Of a stretch of DNA of 64,000 nt, positions 11,786 through 23,673 are shown piece after piece. The stretch comes from Apodospora peruviana (Eukaryota; Ascomycota; Sordariomycetes; Sordariales; Lasiosphaeriaceae). Under the pieces are notes generated by a model. The model saw nothing but the letters and a program-made list of their open reading frames with translations, searched no databases and was not told the origin of the DNA. The first letter of the stretch is position 1. Each line of letters begins with the position of its first letter. The DNA is taken from assembly GCA_033439685.1 (NCBI GenBank), contig JAUEDM010000002.1:3968001-4032000 (forward strand). The letters are read 5' to 3'. Made by a program: the position numbers and the translations under genes.

Positions 11786-13258
11786 ATGGCGACCGAAGAC
11801 GTGCGATACAGGGAATCGTCCCAGTTCCGGCTGTGGTCCTTCTCACACTCACAACTGGCCGCGATGCGCGAAAACACCAACGCCAAAGCGGTAGCCAGCA
11901 TCTCGGAGCGCCTCTCCTCCTTGGGCGCCACCGTTCCACCCTCCTCGATACCTATGGACATCTCGGCGCCGACTTCGACGGCCAACACCCCCGACCCTGA
12001 AGGTGGTGGCGGCACGCCACGTTTGCCCGAGTTTTTGAGTCCAGCGGACGAAGCGACCATGGTGACCTTTTATACGGCCGAGCTGATGCGCGCGGGCGCC
12101 CACGCCGAGTTTTCGGACGAGATAATCGCGACCGCCGCGACGCTATTTAGACGGTTCTACGTGACGAATAGCATCATGACGTATCCGCCGCAGGAGATGT
12201 TGGTCGTTGCTCTTTTTTTCGGGTGCAAGGCCGAGGGCGCGTTTCCGAGGATAACTGAGTAAGGATATATATATATATATATGATCTACGGATGTGGAGG
12301 AAGAAGAAGGAGCTAACTGGTGGTGGTGGTCAGTTTCCTCAAGACATTCGGACGAGAACGGCCCGAGGAGATTCTGGCGGGCGAGTTTCTGCTGTTTCGC
12401 GGTATTCGGTTCTCGATCGACGTGAAGCACCCCTTTCGCGCGCTAAGGGGGGCTGTGATGGAACTGAGAAGTTTGGGGGATATTGAGGTAACTTCTTTTC
12501 CCGCCACGTACATACACACTCCCAATATTTCTAACTCAATATGCGATGATATAGGAAACCCGAATCGAAGCTGCCGAGCGCAGAGCCAAAGACATCCTCC
12601 GCTTCAGCCCGCTCATTACGGATGCCTACTTCCACTACACGCCCTCGCAGATCATGATGGCCGCGTTGTCCCTGGCTGACCGCAGCCTCGCCGAGCGCCT
12701 GATTCAGGCGACCTTCCATCACGTCAACGTTCCGGAGATCTCGGGGACAAACAGCGGCGCGGACACGCCAAATCCAACAACTACAAATACAAAAGAGACC
12801 AATAAGAGTGAGGATAACAAAGCGTTTATTATCGGGTCTTATGTCAGAGATAAAGTGCTGGGCACGATCGAGTCGTGCAGGGATATGCTGTCCAAAGAGC
12901 TGCCGGAGCGGAAGGAACATTGGGCTAACGTACGTTTTTTCTCCTAACCTCTCGCCTATTCGGTCCTACATTACTGACAAGTGTGTTTTTTGCGTTGATA
13001 AAGAGAGCCGTGTACAAAGCCCAGGTTGTCCCGCTAAAGAAAAAGCTTAATAAGTGTCACGATCCGGACAGGTGGAATCTGGTGGAACTGCAGAAAGTTC
13101 GCCGAGAACAGGCCCTCTCTTCAACCAAGAAGCTTGACGGTTCCGAGGATGAGTCGGCGGCTCTGAAGGATGATGGGGCGGTATTTGGGAGTGAGGCTAA
13201 GAGGAGGAAGGTCTCTGGAAACAAAAAGCTGGAGGATCCTTTTGGGGGTCCGTTGTGA
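11786..13258 (+). CDS. CCL1: Cyclin H / Ccl1-type cyclin of TFIIK
   Basis: Four exons (11786..12258, 12334..12487, 12555..12929, 13004..13258) give 418 residues. The start MATEDVRYRESSQFRLWSFS is the cyclin H signature, in which the N terminus packs on the kinase. Two cyclin folds follow: the first includes RRFYVTNSIMTYPPQEM and FFGCKAEG, the second DILRFSPLITDAYFHYTPSQI. The protein partners the Cdk7/Kin28 kinase in TFIIH (RNA polymerase II CTD phosphorylation and cell-cycle kinase activation) in the nucleus. The C terminus is charged with a KRRK patch, a likely nuclear signal. Compared with human cyclin H there is a Pro/Gly/Thr-rich insert near residues 45-75 and an acidic Thr/Asn-rich loop near 270-290. 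Intron 1 begins with a (TA)n run and has a clear GCTAAC branch site. Confidence 0.9.
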
Positions 13259-14131
13259 GACCTTAATTTGGAATGCATCATGCTGAACCTGACAAGACGA
13301 CGAGTTATCTTTCTCTACCTGTTTTCTATACACATGCACTGGTAATAAGACGGAAAGACGATGCTGGAAGGAAGAAGGGGGCATTTATTTGGGTTACTTA
13401 GCTGTTATATTGCAAAGGGGCGCGCGCGGGGTTCTAAGTGGACAAGCATTGGGAATTTTTATGGATAAGGATATGCTGCTAGGTACTGTTTGCGTTTTGT
13501 TGCAAATATAATTAGAGGAAGGTGGATAGATAGAGGAAGGTGGATAGACAAAAAATGGCTGCGGTCGGGACATTAGGTGGTCAAAAGCAGATATTAGTAG
13601 ATACATGGATTTACGGAGGCGTTACAAAGGGGTGTGTCAACAGAGTTGATGGAAAGAATTTCGACGTCTCTTCAGAGAAGTGGGTACATCCTGGCACAGG
13701 GTATGGATAAAACCTGAAAAGAAATGAAATGATCAAAAACATACAACACCAGGGATTCGCTGGTCGTCACCGACCCAACTACTAATCTGGCTCTCACCAG
13801 TTTATCTAGGGGAGAGCGGACGGGATCCCGAGTTTTCTGGTGGATATGGTCGTATGTGAAAGATTTGTGTAGTGCCTCAACTGATATATCGGTTTACCTC
13901 GTCAGGGACGCCCCTGATTTGTCTAACGTATCGTTTGGGTTTTCCTCGCATTCCATTTCATTGTTTCTGCTCCCCCGCAAGAAGGATCCTTGCTACTTGA
14001 AACACAATGCTAACCAATGCAAAACAATTTGCCATTTTTTTTCCCTTACCATCTCTGGATCCTTTGTTGTTTCTGTCTCTTCGACCTCAGGTGTTGGCAG
14101 TTGATGCAGCTCTACCGGTCCATGACCGTTA
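13259..14131. other. Intergenic, no gene recognised
   Basis: Contains the 3' UTR of CCL1 and a short direct repeat (aggaaggtggatagat twice near 13513-13550). Nothing else supported. Confidence 0.3.
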
Positions 14132-14877
14132 TCAATGTTCCCCGGGCCTTTGTTTTTGCTCTCGAGCGTTGACCACCCAGAACATGGCCGGCGGCTTGTA
14201 TTTTCGGTGTCTGATATTGCATTTTGCGCATCGCGGGAGTTGGCTCGGGTCCCGCAGGACGACAAGCCCGATAGTCCCCAGTCCCTCGAAGAGGATGGTC
14301 TCCCGTTTCCACAACAGGGAGTTGACTCCTTGGCGCGTGAACTTGTATATCACAAAGAGAAGAGGGAACAAAACAATATGGATGCGTAACATGTTAGATA
14401 GCTGAGCGTATACTGGTTAATCAATTACGCTGATGTAGGAAGTGAGAAAGTTGTTGACCGTGAAGGGTGTCACAAAAACTATCCCATCCGTAGAACAGGG
14501 TAAGGAGGGTTCCTAGAACAAACCCGTATAGTGCCTTTATCCACTGGAAGTAAGACGCAAAGGAATAGTTCGGGGACGATCGCAGGAATGCATTGGTACT
14601 AATCCCACGTCGTCATCGGTCGCACGCTCTCCGTAACGGTGTAGTCTGGCCAGCGATCTCTGATGCTCACGATGGCGTGGAGAATTCTGGAGACACACCA
14701 GCAGGCAGCTGCTCCCGTCGCCAGAGCCGAAAATATAAAGAAGCCGCTGAGCATGTGAGGCAAGTAACGAACATGCTCGCGGATGGCGGCCAAGATGAAG
14801 ACGCCGCCTGATGTCCCGCCGACCTCTAGCCCGCCTCGCCTGAATTTCTTTAGCACGTCGTCTGACGGAACATTCAA
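14132..14877 (-). pseudogene. Broken membrane-protein gene (fragments)
   Basis: Three coding-like pieces follow one another on the minus strand in different frames. About 14877-14599 encodes a hydrophobic helix (MLSGFFIFSALATGAAACW) followed by a charged stretch ending RPMTTW. About 14585-14420 encodes another (WIKALYGFVLGTLLTLFYGW), after which a frame change continues as VFVTPFTVNNFLTSYISV. About 14392-14132 starts with a hydrophobic segment and holds a CAKC pair. Codons end mostly in C or G in the first two pieces, as in local genes. No ATG and no intron set restores one frame. Family unknown. Best read as a decayed multi-pass membrane protein gene. Confidence 0.35.
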
Positions 14878-14918
14878 GCTGGGACTACATTGCTGGCTTG
14901 GACAAGATCTAGTACCCG

Positions 14919-16306
14919 TTGGGTCGCAAGACTCGACTCGATTCTATCTGGGATGCTGAGATAACCTCTGCCAGCGGAAATCCGCAATCCTGGCAAAGGC
15001 TCTGGCTGAAAATCTCCCCTGATGGCAGCGCCGATGTGAAACTGGTAGCTGGCGGTGACAAGAGCGTTGCAGTACTTTGCCACGATGGAACTGTGAGTGA
15101 TCTCGCCCACCGACTTCAGGAGAGATCCCAAACAACGGGTGGGATCAATGAAAGAACTTGACTGACAAATATAATTCAGCATCAGAAACACTCAATATCT
15201 ACTCTCGGAGCCGCAGTCTCCCGGCGGAGAGATATTGCGAAGAGAGATATCTATGATGGACCCAGCCAACCCCACACCCCCTTTACCGCCCATCAACGAG
15301 AAAACGGCGTCGCTCGCGGTCTGGCGTGATGACCGGAAGGCGGCCGTTTTGGCTGGAAGCTACATCTTCCGGTATCAGGTGTCCGACACGCTCAGAAACT
15401 GGCAGTGTATCGGTGTTACTTGTCGGGCCACGAGTATTAGCGTTCCTCACGGACTGCATAAGTCCTCTCTCAGCTTCTCGCACAGCTCGGAGCAGCTGGT
15501 CGTCGCTTTTCAAATCAAGAATGGACATGATCACTCTGTAGACCTTCGACTGTACGATTCCTGGTGTGGAAGAAGGATCACATATGGAGATGCCCAAGGT
15601 CTATCAAGTTCCCAATGGTAATAGCAAATGTAGGAATCACGTTGCGCTGGAAAGGAAAAAGCAAAAGAAAACATACCACCCCCTATGTTACCATATTATG
15701 ATGGATATGAGACTAACAGGAAAGGTGCGGATCAAAGGGAAGCCAAGGCGGAAAGAATTTTGTCACAGCCTTTTATATCACCACCAGGGACGGAAGACCA
15801 GCCCGGGTTCAGATGTTGGCGCGGTGCCCGAAGGAATACACATCAGTGACAAAAGTGCGGCCCGGGGCAGACGGAGATGATAGTAGCGCTATCAGCACTA
15901 CTACTGCGAACATTAATAAGCAGGCGCTTCTGGTGGAAGCGGCTGCGCAGAATCCCAAGGACGCTACCTTCATTGCGGTCGCCTTGTCCTCCAACAGTAT
16001 GGGCAACACAATATCTACCTGTTGGACCAACCGGCTGGGCCGGTCCTTGTGTTCAAACTGAAGGTGTCGAGATATGCTTTTGGTCTGCCATCGACGGATA
16101 CCATCTATGTCGTTGGAGTTGTTGGAGTCGATGCCGATGGTGGTGGTGAAATGGAGGTGTACAGGTACCAGATCTCGAAAAGGGGCGGCAAGTCTACTAG
16201 TAGGATATGCCTTGTTGTTTCTGAGCGGACCGGCGGAGGACCCGAAACGATAAAGCTTGGGAGATCGAGAGTGACGTTAAACTCGATTTCTCCCGAAAGA
16301 GAATAA
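14919..16306 (+). pseudogene. Broken gene of unknown family, beta-propeller-like pieces
   Basis: Successive plus-strand pieces read as one protein in changing frames. 14919-15161 includes ISPDGSADVKLVAGGDKSVA and CHDGTV, which look like a WD/propeller blade. 15253-15621 includes LAVWRDDRKAAVLAGSYIFR and SLSFSHSSEQLVVAF. About 15722-16000 encodes TAFYITTRDGRPARV and ALLVEAAAQNPKDATFIAVA, then a one-base shift near 16000 carries it into HNIYLLDQPAGPVLVFKLK, continuing to the TAA at 16304-16306. The interval 15621-15720 could be an intron (gtaata...ctaacag), but the shift at 16000 cannot be spliced away sensibly. A stop at 15159-15161 separates the first piece. Function unknown. It diverges from the broken minus-strand gene, with about 40 bp between them. 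Confidence 0.45.
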
Positions 16307-17804
16307 TCGACTTCTTCTTGTCGACTTACCAGGGAATTTGAACATGCAAACCGATTTTGAACAGACCTACGGGTTATTTCCCATTGAATATCATTTCCTG
16401 TGCCTCTTTTAAATTGACTATCTAGTGCGCAACAGGTTCCCTTATTTCCCAAATCGAACTTATCTTTCATAGTGCCAAAGATCCTCATGTGGTCTGTCCA
16501 CCTTTGATCGGCACATGGGCGGCCGCCAGGCATTAAAGGGGGTGGGGCGGCCCAGCGATCATACACGACTTAACACAAGGTCCGAAAATCTCATCTACCG
16601 ATCCCGGCTGTCTCGGGACAGGTCAGCTAGGTAGGCAGGTGGTGTAGGAGCCGGATAGTAGGTTGACGGTAATAAGAGCTTAACATCGTTTAATGAACAG
16701 CGCCGCTGCGGCGAGGTTCAATATTATTATGCATTTCAGGCTTTTCAGCTGAACATGAGATGGTTCGTGACAGCCAACGACTGGATGATTCATGCTCAGG
16801 ACCATGGGCTAGACTCTAGAGCTAAGCTTGCCATTGTTTCCCCTTTTTTCCTTGCTCAAAGTCAAACTACGGTCCTCTGTCTTGGTGCCAGTCAACCTGT
16901 GTCTTTGTAATCATTTCAGACATCCAATTACGCCATGTTTGGCGCCAACATCGAAATATATTGGAAAGTATTCCAGTTTCTTTGCCCCTTAAGTCTGCTA
17001 CCGAGAACGTGCTGAGCAGATATTATGTCGGACCTTAGGATCATGCAGCTGTAGCAAATATACCGCGCAACCGATGAGCTCCTGTTGTAGGTAAAACATG
17101 GGGTTGGAATTTGAGTGCCGGCCAGGCTACGGTATGGCAGGCAGGGATGTTCAGGGGTATGGTACTTTTGCATTGATGCTCACTGGAAAACGAACAGATA
17201 CGCGTAAGGAAACGGATTGATAAAGTGAGCAAGCGTACAAATTCGCCCTAAGATATGCAGGACCATTGGTCGATACCTTTTGTCCTATGCCGGGTCATAT
17301 CGAGCGATTCCAGGCGCATCATTATGGATGGAGGCGCAGCCAGGTCCCGATGGCGCAGCAAACTTCCATGCATGCGATCTTTTCCGAGGCACTGGGGTTT
17401 CGTAGGTAGCGATACTGAGGTGGTATTCCATTGATGGAAATGCCAGGCAGGTAATGTCGTTGGTTCTACCATACCAGTTCTGCTGGGGCTACCACTTGCC
17501 CACATCCAGCCGAAGAATTATCAGAATGGCGTCAAAGCACAGCTACTGTCGGTCCCGCGTAGGCCAGGGATCCCGGTGACTGCTCTAAAACCCTACCATG
17601 CCCCTTGAGTGCACGCGGCCACCCACGTCCCAGACTCCCGGCTTTCTCGTGCCGCCTCTTGAGAACTGAAAGGTGGTGAATAAGTATATACTTTCTTCGC
17701 GTAGCCCCGATGCTTGAGCCTCCTGATTGTCGACCGTCGTCCAGGAGATGTCTGTTGGTGTTGCTGTTCTCATCGAATTTGGTTTCACTCCTTAACCAAA
17801 GATT
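16307..17804. other. Intergenic, no gene recognised
   Basis: About 1.5 kb of unique-looking sequence with only short frames on both strands. The last few hundred bases are probably the promoter of the membrane-protein gene that follows. Confidence 0.3.
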
Positions 17805-20088
17805 ATGAGTACCACGGTGGCCGACGTCATGTCCGGAATGCAGACCTCCTCTGATTACGAGGTCTACCTCGGCCAGTGGATCAACTGGTCACGGGGCCCC
17901 GTGCTGGGAGCCACCCTCACCATGACCAGATCCAACGGAAACCTTCTCATCGGTTTCCTGGCCTTCTTTGTTGCCGTGGTTGGGGCTCGCTTCTGGAGGA
18001 TTGCCGCCTTGATCCTTCACTTCCAGAACTCGACCGACCAGGCTAGCGATGCCTTACATCACCAGCGTCAAGCGGTCCTTCGCAACGCCTCCAACCCTGA
18101 CGAAGGTGTCATCACGCTCCTCGATATCATGCTGTCTTGGAGGGGAGCCGCAAGTCGCCCTTTCCGTCGGCTGCTGCTCCCTCTGCTTGTATCGAGCTGC
18201 TGCGTTGCTGCGTTTACACTCGCCGGTGGCTTTTCTTCAAACGTTCAGTTCTCTGACGACCTTGGTTCTGAGGTTCTACTCACAGGTACTTAAGTTATTA
18301 CCTCCCAGCCCACCATATAAAGTACGGAATAATAACATACTCGCTCAAATTCACAGGCAGGAACTGCGCTGCGAGCTACTTCCCAGACAACGCCACCACA
18401 CGCGATTATGAAGCCCTGTACTACCCCTATCTATCCAAACAGGAAGGATCCGCGGCAAATTACGCCTCTCAATGCTACACCAACAACACGGGCGGGATCC
18501 TCAAGTGCGGCACCTTCGTGCAGCAGCGGCTTCCAGTACAAGCCAACTACGAGGCCGACTGCCCGTTCAAAGGCGGTCTCTGCAAGACCAACTCAAGCAA
18601 CATCCACCTCGACACGGGCTACCTCGACAGCCACGCCCATTTCGGCCTCAACGCGCCCCCCGAGCAGCGGATCCTGTTCCGCAAGACGCTCCACTGCGCG
18701 CCTCTCGTCACCCAAGGCCACAAACAGGTCTTCAATGTCTCGGGAGACAAGTCCTACACGCGGTACTACTACGGCAACAGCACCGACTTCAACTACACCA
18801 CGCGCGAGCTGTACCAGAGGAACTACACGTACCAGTACACCAACGACCTGCGGGAGCGCAACCCGTCGCAGATGTCCGGCTACACCATGGGCGTGCAGGC
18901 CTACTTCAAAGGGGCCGACGACACGCCGCTTACTGGCAGTTCGAATTTCGTGCCCATTCCTGAACTCGATGTGCCCAACGCTAATACCTATGTCGTCTTT
19001 CGGTCTGGAAACGGCGTGAGCTTTGCCGAAAAGACGGACGATCTGTGGTATCAAGCCACGACCCCGGCCGGGGTGAGGGTCAACCTCAACTCGGCCGCAG
19101 ACAATATCAAAGTGTATTGGATGGACGAGGTCGCGTCCCCCATGGGCTGTGCGGAACAAATACAGTTCTGCAACCCCAACCTGCCGGAAGATGACGAGGC
19201 TAGGTGTACCCCGATGACGGGGTTTTTTGATGACCAGGATTACCCAGAGTTCTTCAAGGACCCTGATGCGAAGGCGAGGTTCGCTTACATTGTGAAAGCG
19301 GTCGGCCAACCGGGGCTGTCGGGCTTGCTTCTCAACTTGGGCGCGCAGAGTCTCACGACGCGGTATGGTGTCAGGCAGGGCCTGCAGGGTCCGATTCCGG
19401 GGAATCAGTGGCAAAAGGATGTCGAGCACTGGATGTCGACCATCATGACCGTGGATCAGGCAAATTTCGTGAGCCAGGCCACCGGACCGACCGACCCTGC
19501 TGTGAAGCTGTTTTACAGAGGGCCGGAGAACAAGACGGAGCAACGGTTGTGTCAGAGCCAGGTGCATTTCTCCTCCTTTCTCACCAGCTAGTAGCAACAG
19601 ATTGACTGACTGCATCACAGAAAATCCTCAGCAACGAATACGCATCCTTCAGCATTCTCGGTCTGGTCCTAATCTTTGCCATCGGCGGGCTCATCGTGAC
19701 GATATCCATGTCACTCGAGGCCGTGCTGGCGTGGATCAGTCGCCGGCTCTACGGGCAGATGACGTACGCGCAGCTGGAGTGGTGCACCAACGAGACGCTG
19801 CAGCTGCAGAGGCTGGTCCAGGAGGAGCTGGGCCTCGGGACGTGGAAGAATGCCACTGGGAGCGTGCCTATCACCCTACCGGGGGAGCAGCTGGGGCTGC
19901 TTGACCTGCAGGATCGGGAGCATCCGAGGATATGTCGGCCAGAGGCCGCGAAGAAGGATGGTTTCGGGGATAATGATGGTGATGGAAAGGGGGTGAGGTA
20001 TCAATTGGACGGGATTTCCATAGATGATGGGGAGAAGTTTGACCTGAAGACAATTCTTAGTTATAGTTCCGGGGACTGGAAGGTATAG
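17805..20088 (+). CDS. Large membrane protein with glycosylated outer domain, unknown function
   Basis: Exons 17805..18285, 18357..19561 and 19621..20088 join to 717 residues. Three hydrophobic segments are visible: about residues 47-68 (GNLLIGFLAFFVAVVGARFW), about 122-142 (RLLLPLLVSSCCVAAFTLAG), and one near 575-600 (SILGLVLIFAIGGLIVTISM). Between the second and third lies a 400-residue domain rich in Asn-X-Ser/Thr sites and paired cysteines, so it should face the outside or a secretory lumen. The roughly 120-residue tail is acidic and cytosolic in this model. Proteins with this layout are common and uncharacterised in Pezizomycotina. I do not recognise a catalytic motif. The splice at 18285|18357 restores a Gly codon, and exon 3 starts exactly after a consensus acceptor. 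Confidence 0.8.
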
Positions 20089-20459
20089 GAAGGAGAAGGA
20101 CCAGAGGTACCTCGGCAGTCTGACAGTACTTGGATATCCAATAGCTGTCTTATCCTTTTCTTTAGAACAATCAATGAAGCTCGGCCAAAAAGAAAACCAA
20201 GACAGCAGGTGGTTGACCGTGGCTCTTTGGTGTATATTTGGTGTTACACGACTGGTAATGCACATAATGGTTGCCTGCACGCAAGATTACGCCTTTCCTT
20301 TTATGGACGTCCCCAGTAGAAAACTGAATCCCCGCACAGCTTTTCGGTCTGACCAAAGCTCGCCAGGTCAACCGTGATGCCACCGCCGATAGACTTTTGT
20401 TAACGCCATCATTATCATCAAGCCCTTCCGCAAGCCGCTAAATAAGGTACTGACGAAGG
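20089..20459. other. Short intergenic region
   Basis: Holds the 3' UTR of the membrane-protein gene and the promoter of the HET gene. Nothing else seen. Confidence 0.4.
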
Positions 20460-22823
20460 ATGGGCGAGTCGATGCCTGTGCCAGAGAAGAAATATGTCGA
20501 TGTCGAAGGGTACCCGCCGGTCCCTCTCTGCAAGCTCTGTTCACGGTGCCAAAGCGTGTTCAGTGTCCAGCCGGCATTCTCACTGATTTCAAGGGAACCG
20601 ATCGAATACTGGTCCTCACCACGCCGGCACCACCAGAATGAGGCTGCTCTCAGAGATGCTGCATCGGACGGATGCGTTCTCTGCCACTTGATTCTCGTCG
20701 AATCTGTCTCCAAAGGAATTTGGAACGCATCCAAAGCCAACGGAATTTGCTACGAGGTGCGGTTTTCCGACCACGCAACGCATATTGACCTGTGGTTCTA
20801 CGCCGGGGACACCGAGGGACGCACGTATTTGGTCTCGATCTATCTCGATCCTCTCAAAGGCTGGATTCCCCCCTTTGATACTGGCACTAGTACTGGCAAT
20901 AAGCCTAGTAATACTACTCAAACTCCGTCATCGGTGCCACTGGAGAACACCGGCACAACGTTAGAGTCGGCACGACAAGAAACGCTGCAGATGACGAATT
21001 ACTGGCTGCAAAACTGCGAGCAGCAGCATTCCATATGCCGCCATCCGGTTCCAGGGGCGGAAACACTGCCCTCAAGACTTTTGCAAGTCTGGAAATCAAG
21101 GGACACGCTTCAACATCAGGCTCGCCTAGTATCTCTATCACCCCAAGGTACATCGCCAGTGAGATTCGCAACTCTCAGCCATCGCTGGGGTCCAAACCCA
21201 ACACTTCGACTGCTAGAGTCCAATATGACGGATCTGTGCGCGGAAATACCAGTATTGACGCTCGACAAGGTGTTTCAAGACGCCATCGAGGTGACCTGCA
21301 ACCTCGGCCTCGCATATCTTTGGGTGGACTCGCTATGCATAATTCAGGATTCTTCTTCGGACTGGGCTGCCGAGTCTGTCAAGATGGGAGCTATATACAA
21401 GAACGCCGTATGCAACATCGCAGCTGCTAACATCATCTCCGACGATGCTGGTACGGAGAGCGTATTGTTCTCCCGGGAGCAGCGGCCCTCATTCCACCAC
21501 TTCTCTCCTCACGTATGCATCAGCTGGAGGAGCGAAGACACCCTTAATGACAGCCAAGAACACAGGGACAAGACGATGGCCATCGAGGTAGGGGGTTACT
21601 ACACCATACGGGATCCTATGCAGTGGCTCACCACCGTGGATAAGACGCCCCTGAACCGACGTGGATGGATTTCGCAGGAGCGGGAGCTATCGCCGTGCAT
21701 CCTACACTTCGACAGCCAACAGCTTTACTGGAGATGCAGCGAACTCCTTGCCTGCGAAAGCTATCCGAACGGTATACCCTACATGGACAGAAGCCACAAG
21801 TACTGCACGACCCGTAGCTTTAGAGATCTTGTCGAGGAGCAGGCAACCGCATCAGTAGCGGCAGTGGCGGCAGCAACAGTAACAGAAGCACGGGAATCAG
21901 TTCTCCGATTCTGGGGAGATTTCGTCGAGCGCTATTCTGCGACCGAACTGACTTATAAAAGCGACAAGCTGCCAGCCGCATTCGGCATGGCGTGCGAGCT
22001 GGAGCGTCTCATGCCTCAAAATCGCTTTCTTGCCGGGCTGTGGGAGAGTCATCTGGCAGAGGGTTTGCTCTGGAGCGTTGTCCGGGAAGAAGATCCAGGG
22101 ATGGTCGGCCCTACAGATATCCTCATTCCTGACCACTATAGGGTTCCTACTTGGTCCTGGGCGTCGCTGCACCACCCCGTTGTTTACCTCAAGGAACCAA
22201 CAACGCCCTTCCACCTCGTCTCATCCATCTTCGAGGATGGTCTGACCACTGACCAAAACCAACCCGATGATGACACGAACAGCCCCTTTGTGGTCTGTAA
22301 CCGCCTCCGCATTACTACCTCTCGGCCGTTGATGGCGCTCGCAGACGCACTTGAAAGGTCTGCTTACGTTGATAAGAGCAACACTACCAAGAACCCTTTC
22401 TACCTATTTCCCGACATTTGGGGCCCGACGATCGAGATCCCGAAGTCCGCTGCCGAACTTCCTCCACCCTCGCAGGCTAATACCGCATCACCATCCGATG
22501 ACGCAGCAGCTGAGCAGAGAAAACTCAGCACACGCACCCTGATCCTTCCCATCTTGGAGGAGCCGCTCGGGTATACAGCCGTAGGGCTTTTGGTCAACGA
22601 AATAATACCTGATGGCAATATCAGTGGAGGGCTCGGTGGAGATGTTGAGATGTTTTCGCGCATTGGTACTTTCAGAGCATATTACCACGATGAAGCACAA
22701 CTGCGCACTGTATTTCCGGATGCGGCGGCCGATGGGGATGGTGAGGACGAGGGCGATGGGGTGGATCAAGCCCAGGCCGCCAGCAGAGACTACACTGGCA
22801 AAACTTGCATCTACCTGGTCTAG
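20460..22823 (+). CDS. HET-domain protein (heterokaryon incompatibility type)
   Basis: A single-exon protein of 787 residues starting at the ATG 20460-20462. The N terminus has a Cys pattern (CKLCSRCQ, then CVLCHLI) often seen before HET domains. The HET domain lies at about residues 235-400: FATLSHRWG, then VLTLDKVFQDAIEVT, then YLWVDSLCIIQDSSSDW and MGAIYKNAVCNIAAAN, then WISQERELSP. These are the three conserved blocks of the family in order. HET domains trigger programmed cell death after fusion of unlike hyphae, or act in related immune responses. The C-terminal 300 residues include a WSWASLHHPV motif, also usual for this family, and acidic linkers. It is convergent with the patatin-type NLR, with an LTR between them. 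Partner unknown. Confidence 0.92.
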   Translation: MGESMPVPEKKYVDVEGYPPVPLCKLCSRCQSVFSVQPAFSLISREPIEYWSSPRRHHQNEAALRDAASDGCVLCHLILVESVSKGIWNASKANGICYEVRFSDHATHIDLWFYAGDTEGRTYLVSIYLDPLKGWIPPFDTGTSTGNKPSNTTQTPSSVPLENTGTTLESARQETLQMTNYWLQNCEQQHSICRHPVPGAETLPSRLLQVWKSRDTLQHQARLVSLSPQGTSPVRFATLSHRWGPNPTLRLLESNMTDLCAEIPVLTLDKVFQDAIEVTCNLGLAYLWVDSLCIIQDSSSDWAAESVKMGAIYKNAVCNIAAANIISDDAGTESVLFSREQRPSFHHFSPHVCISWRSEDTLNDSQEHRDKTMAIEVGGYYTIRDPMQWLTTVDKTPLNRRGWISQERELSPCILHFDSQQLYWRCSELLACESYPNGIPYMDRSHKYCTTRSFRDLVEEQATASVAAVAAATVTEARESVLRFWGDFVERYSATELTYKSDKLPAAFGMACELERLMPQNRFLAGLWESHLAEGLLWSVVREEDPGMVGPTDILIPDHYRVPTWSWASLHHPVVYLKEPTTPFHLVSSIFEDGLTTDQNQPDDDTNSPFVVCNRLRITTSRPLMALADALERSAYVDKSNTTKNPFYLFPDIWGPTIEIPKSAAELPPPSQANTASPSDDAAAEQRKLSTRTLILPILEEPLGYTAVGLLVNEIIPDGNISGGLGGDVEMFSRIGTFRAYYHDEAQLRTVFPDAAADGDGEDEGDGVDQAQAASRDYTGKTCIYLV

Positions 22824-22998
22824 ACCGAGTTAACAACTGCACACTTCAGTTGAGTACAAGCATTGAATGTACCATGTAAAATTACCCAAATCACGAGTGC
22901 CAGCTCCCGAATGATAGAGGTCAAACCGTACAGCTCTTTCAAGTTTGGTTGTGTAATATCGTTTCTTGGGAAAATTTCCTCCGAATTTGCGCACCTCC

Positions 22999-23129
22999 TG
23001 TCATGGACTGGGTCCATGCAGTATATAACCCACTAGATTCCAAGCCTTGTCACCTTGGAATTCCGACATCTTTTTGGATTGAGGGGGTGTTAGCGCAGTT
23101 GTAGTAGGTTATGTGCGACCGCCGTCACA
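22999..23129 (+). mobile_element. Solo LTR, family 1 copy A, with CCTCC target duplication
   Basis: A 131 bp element starts TGTC and ends GTCACA. It is flanked on both sides by CCTCC (22994-22998 and 23130-23134), a 5 bp target duplication as made by LTR integrases. Inside is a hairpin (CATGGAC/GTCCATG) just before a TATA-like GTATATAACCC (about 23021-23031). The rest aligns by eye with two minus-strand copies at 29841 and 31784. No internal retrotransposon genes are present, so I read it as a solo LTR. Confidence 0.6.
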
Positions 23130-23673
23130 CCTCCAAGGCGTCTTTTTTAACAACACTAAACTTACCCCACCAGCCACGTACGGATCCCTATCCCTGTTGC
23201 CTTTTGCCTTTTGCCTCACTACACCTTAGCATTGACCCCAATAGTTTTATTTCTGAAACTAATTCACGATTCTTTTTACAACTGCCACTCATTTCCACCC
23301 TCCTATCGCCACCATAGTCAATTCTATCGCTCCAAGTCGCTACAGTCGCTAGTGAAAACGGCTTCCGCCTTACACATATCGCTTGTTTCTAAAACGCACG
23401 GACTTTGCGGCCAATTGCGGCTCCGACACCGTACGCCAATTCAGCTCTACATATTCCGTACACTATGCTAACCCCCTGCCTCCTGTACTGAAGCTGACAT
23501 ATGGTTTTTAATTGCATAGTTTTGCCAACTATATCCAGCTTAATTGTCTTACTGCATTTGCGTCTCAAACCCACGCAAGAGCCACGCTTTTAGACGTCAA
23601 ATCACTGAGAAGTACCAGTACATATCATCTCAGCAATCATCATCTCTCTTTTAATATACATCTAGCTATAAAC
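23130..23673. other. Intergenic between LTR copy A and the NLR gene
   Basis: A T/C-rich, A+T-richer stretch downstream of the NLR stop codon. No gene seen. Confidence 0.35.

Noticed and set aside
18593..19618. 341-codon minus frame opposite the membrane-protein gene
   Set aside because: It lies wholly within a well-supported plus exon with family-like cysteines and glycosylation sites. It is an antisense shadow.
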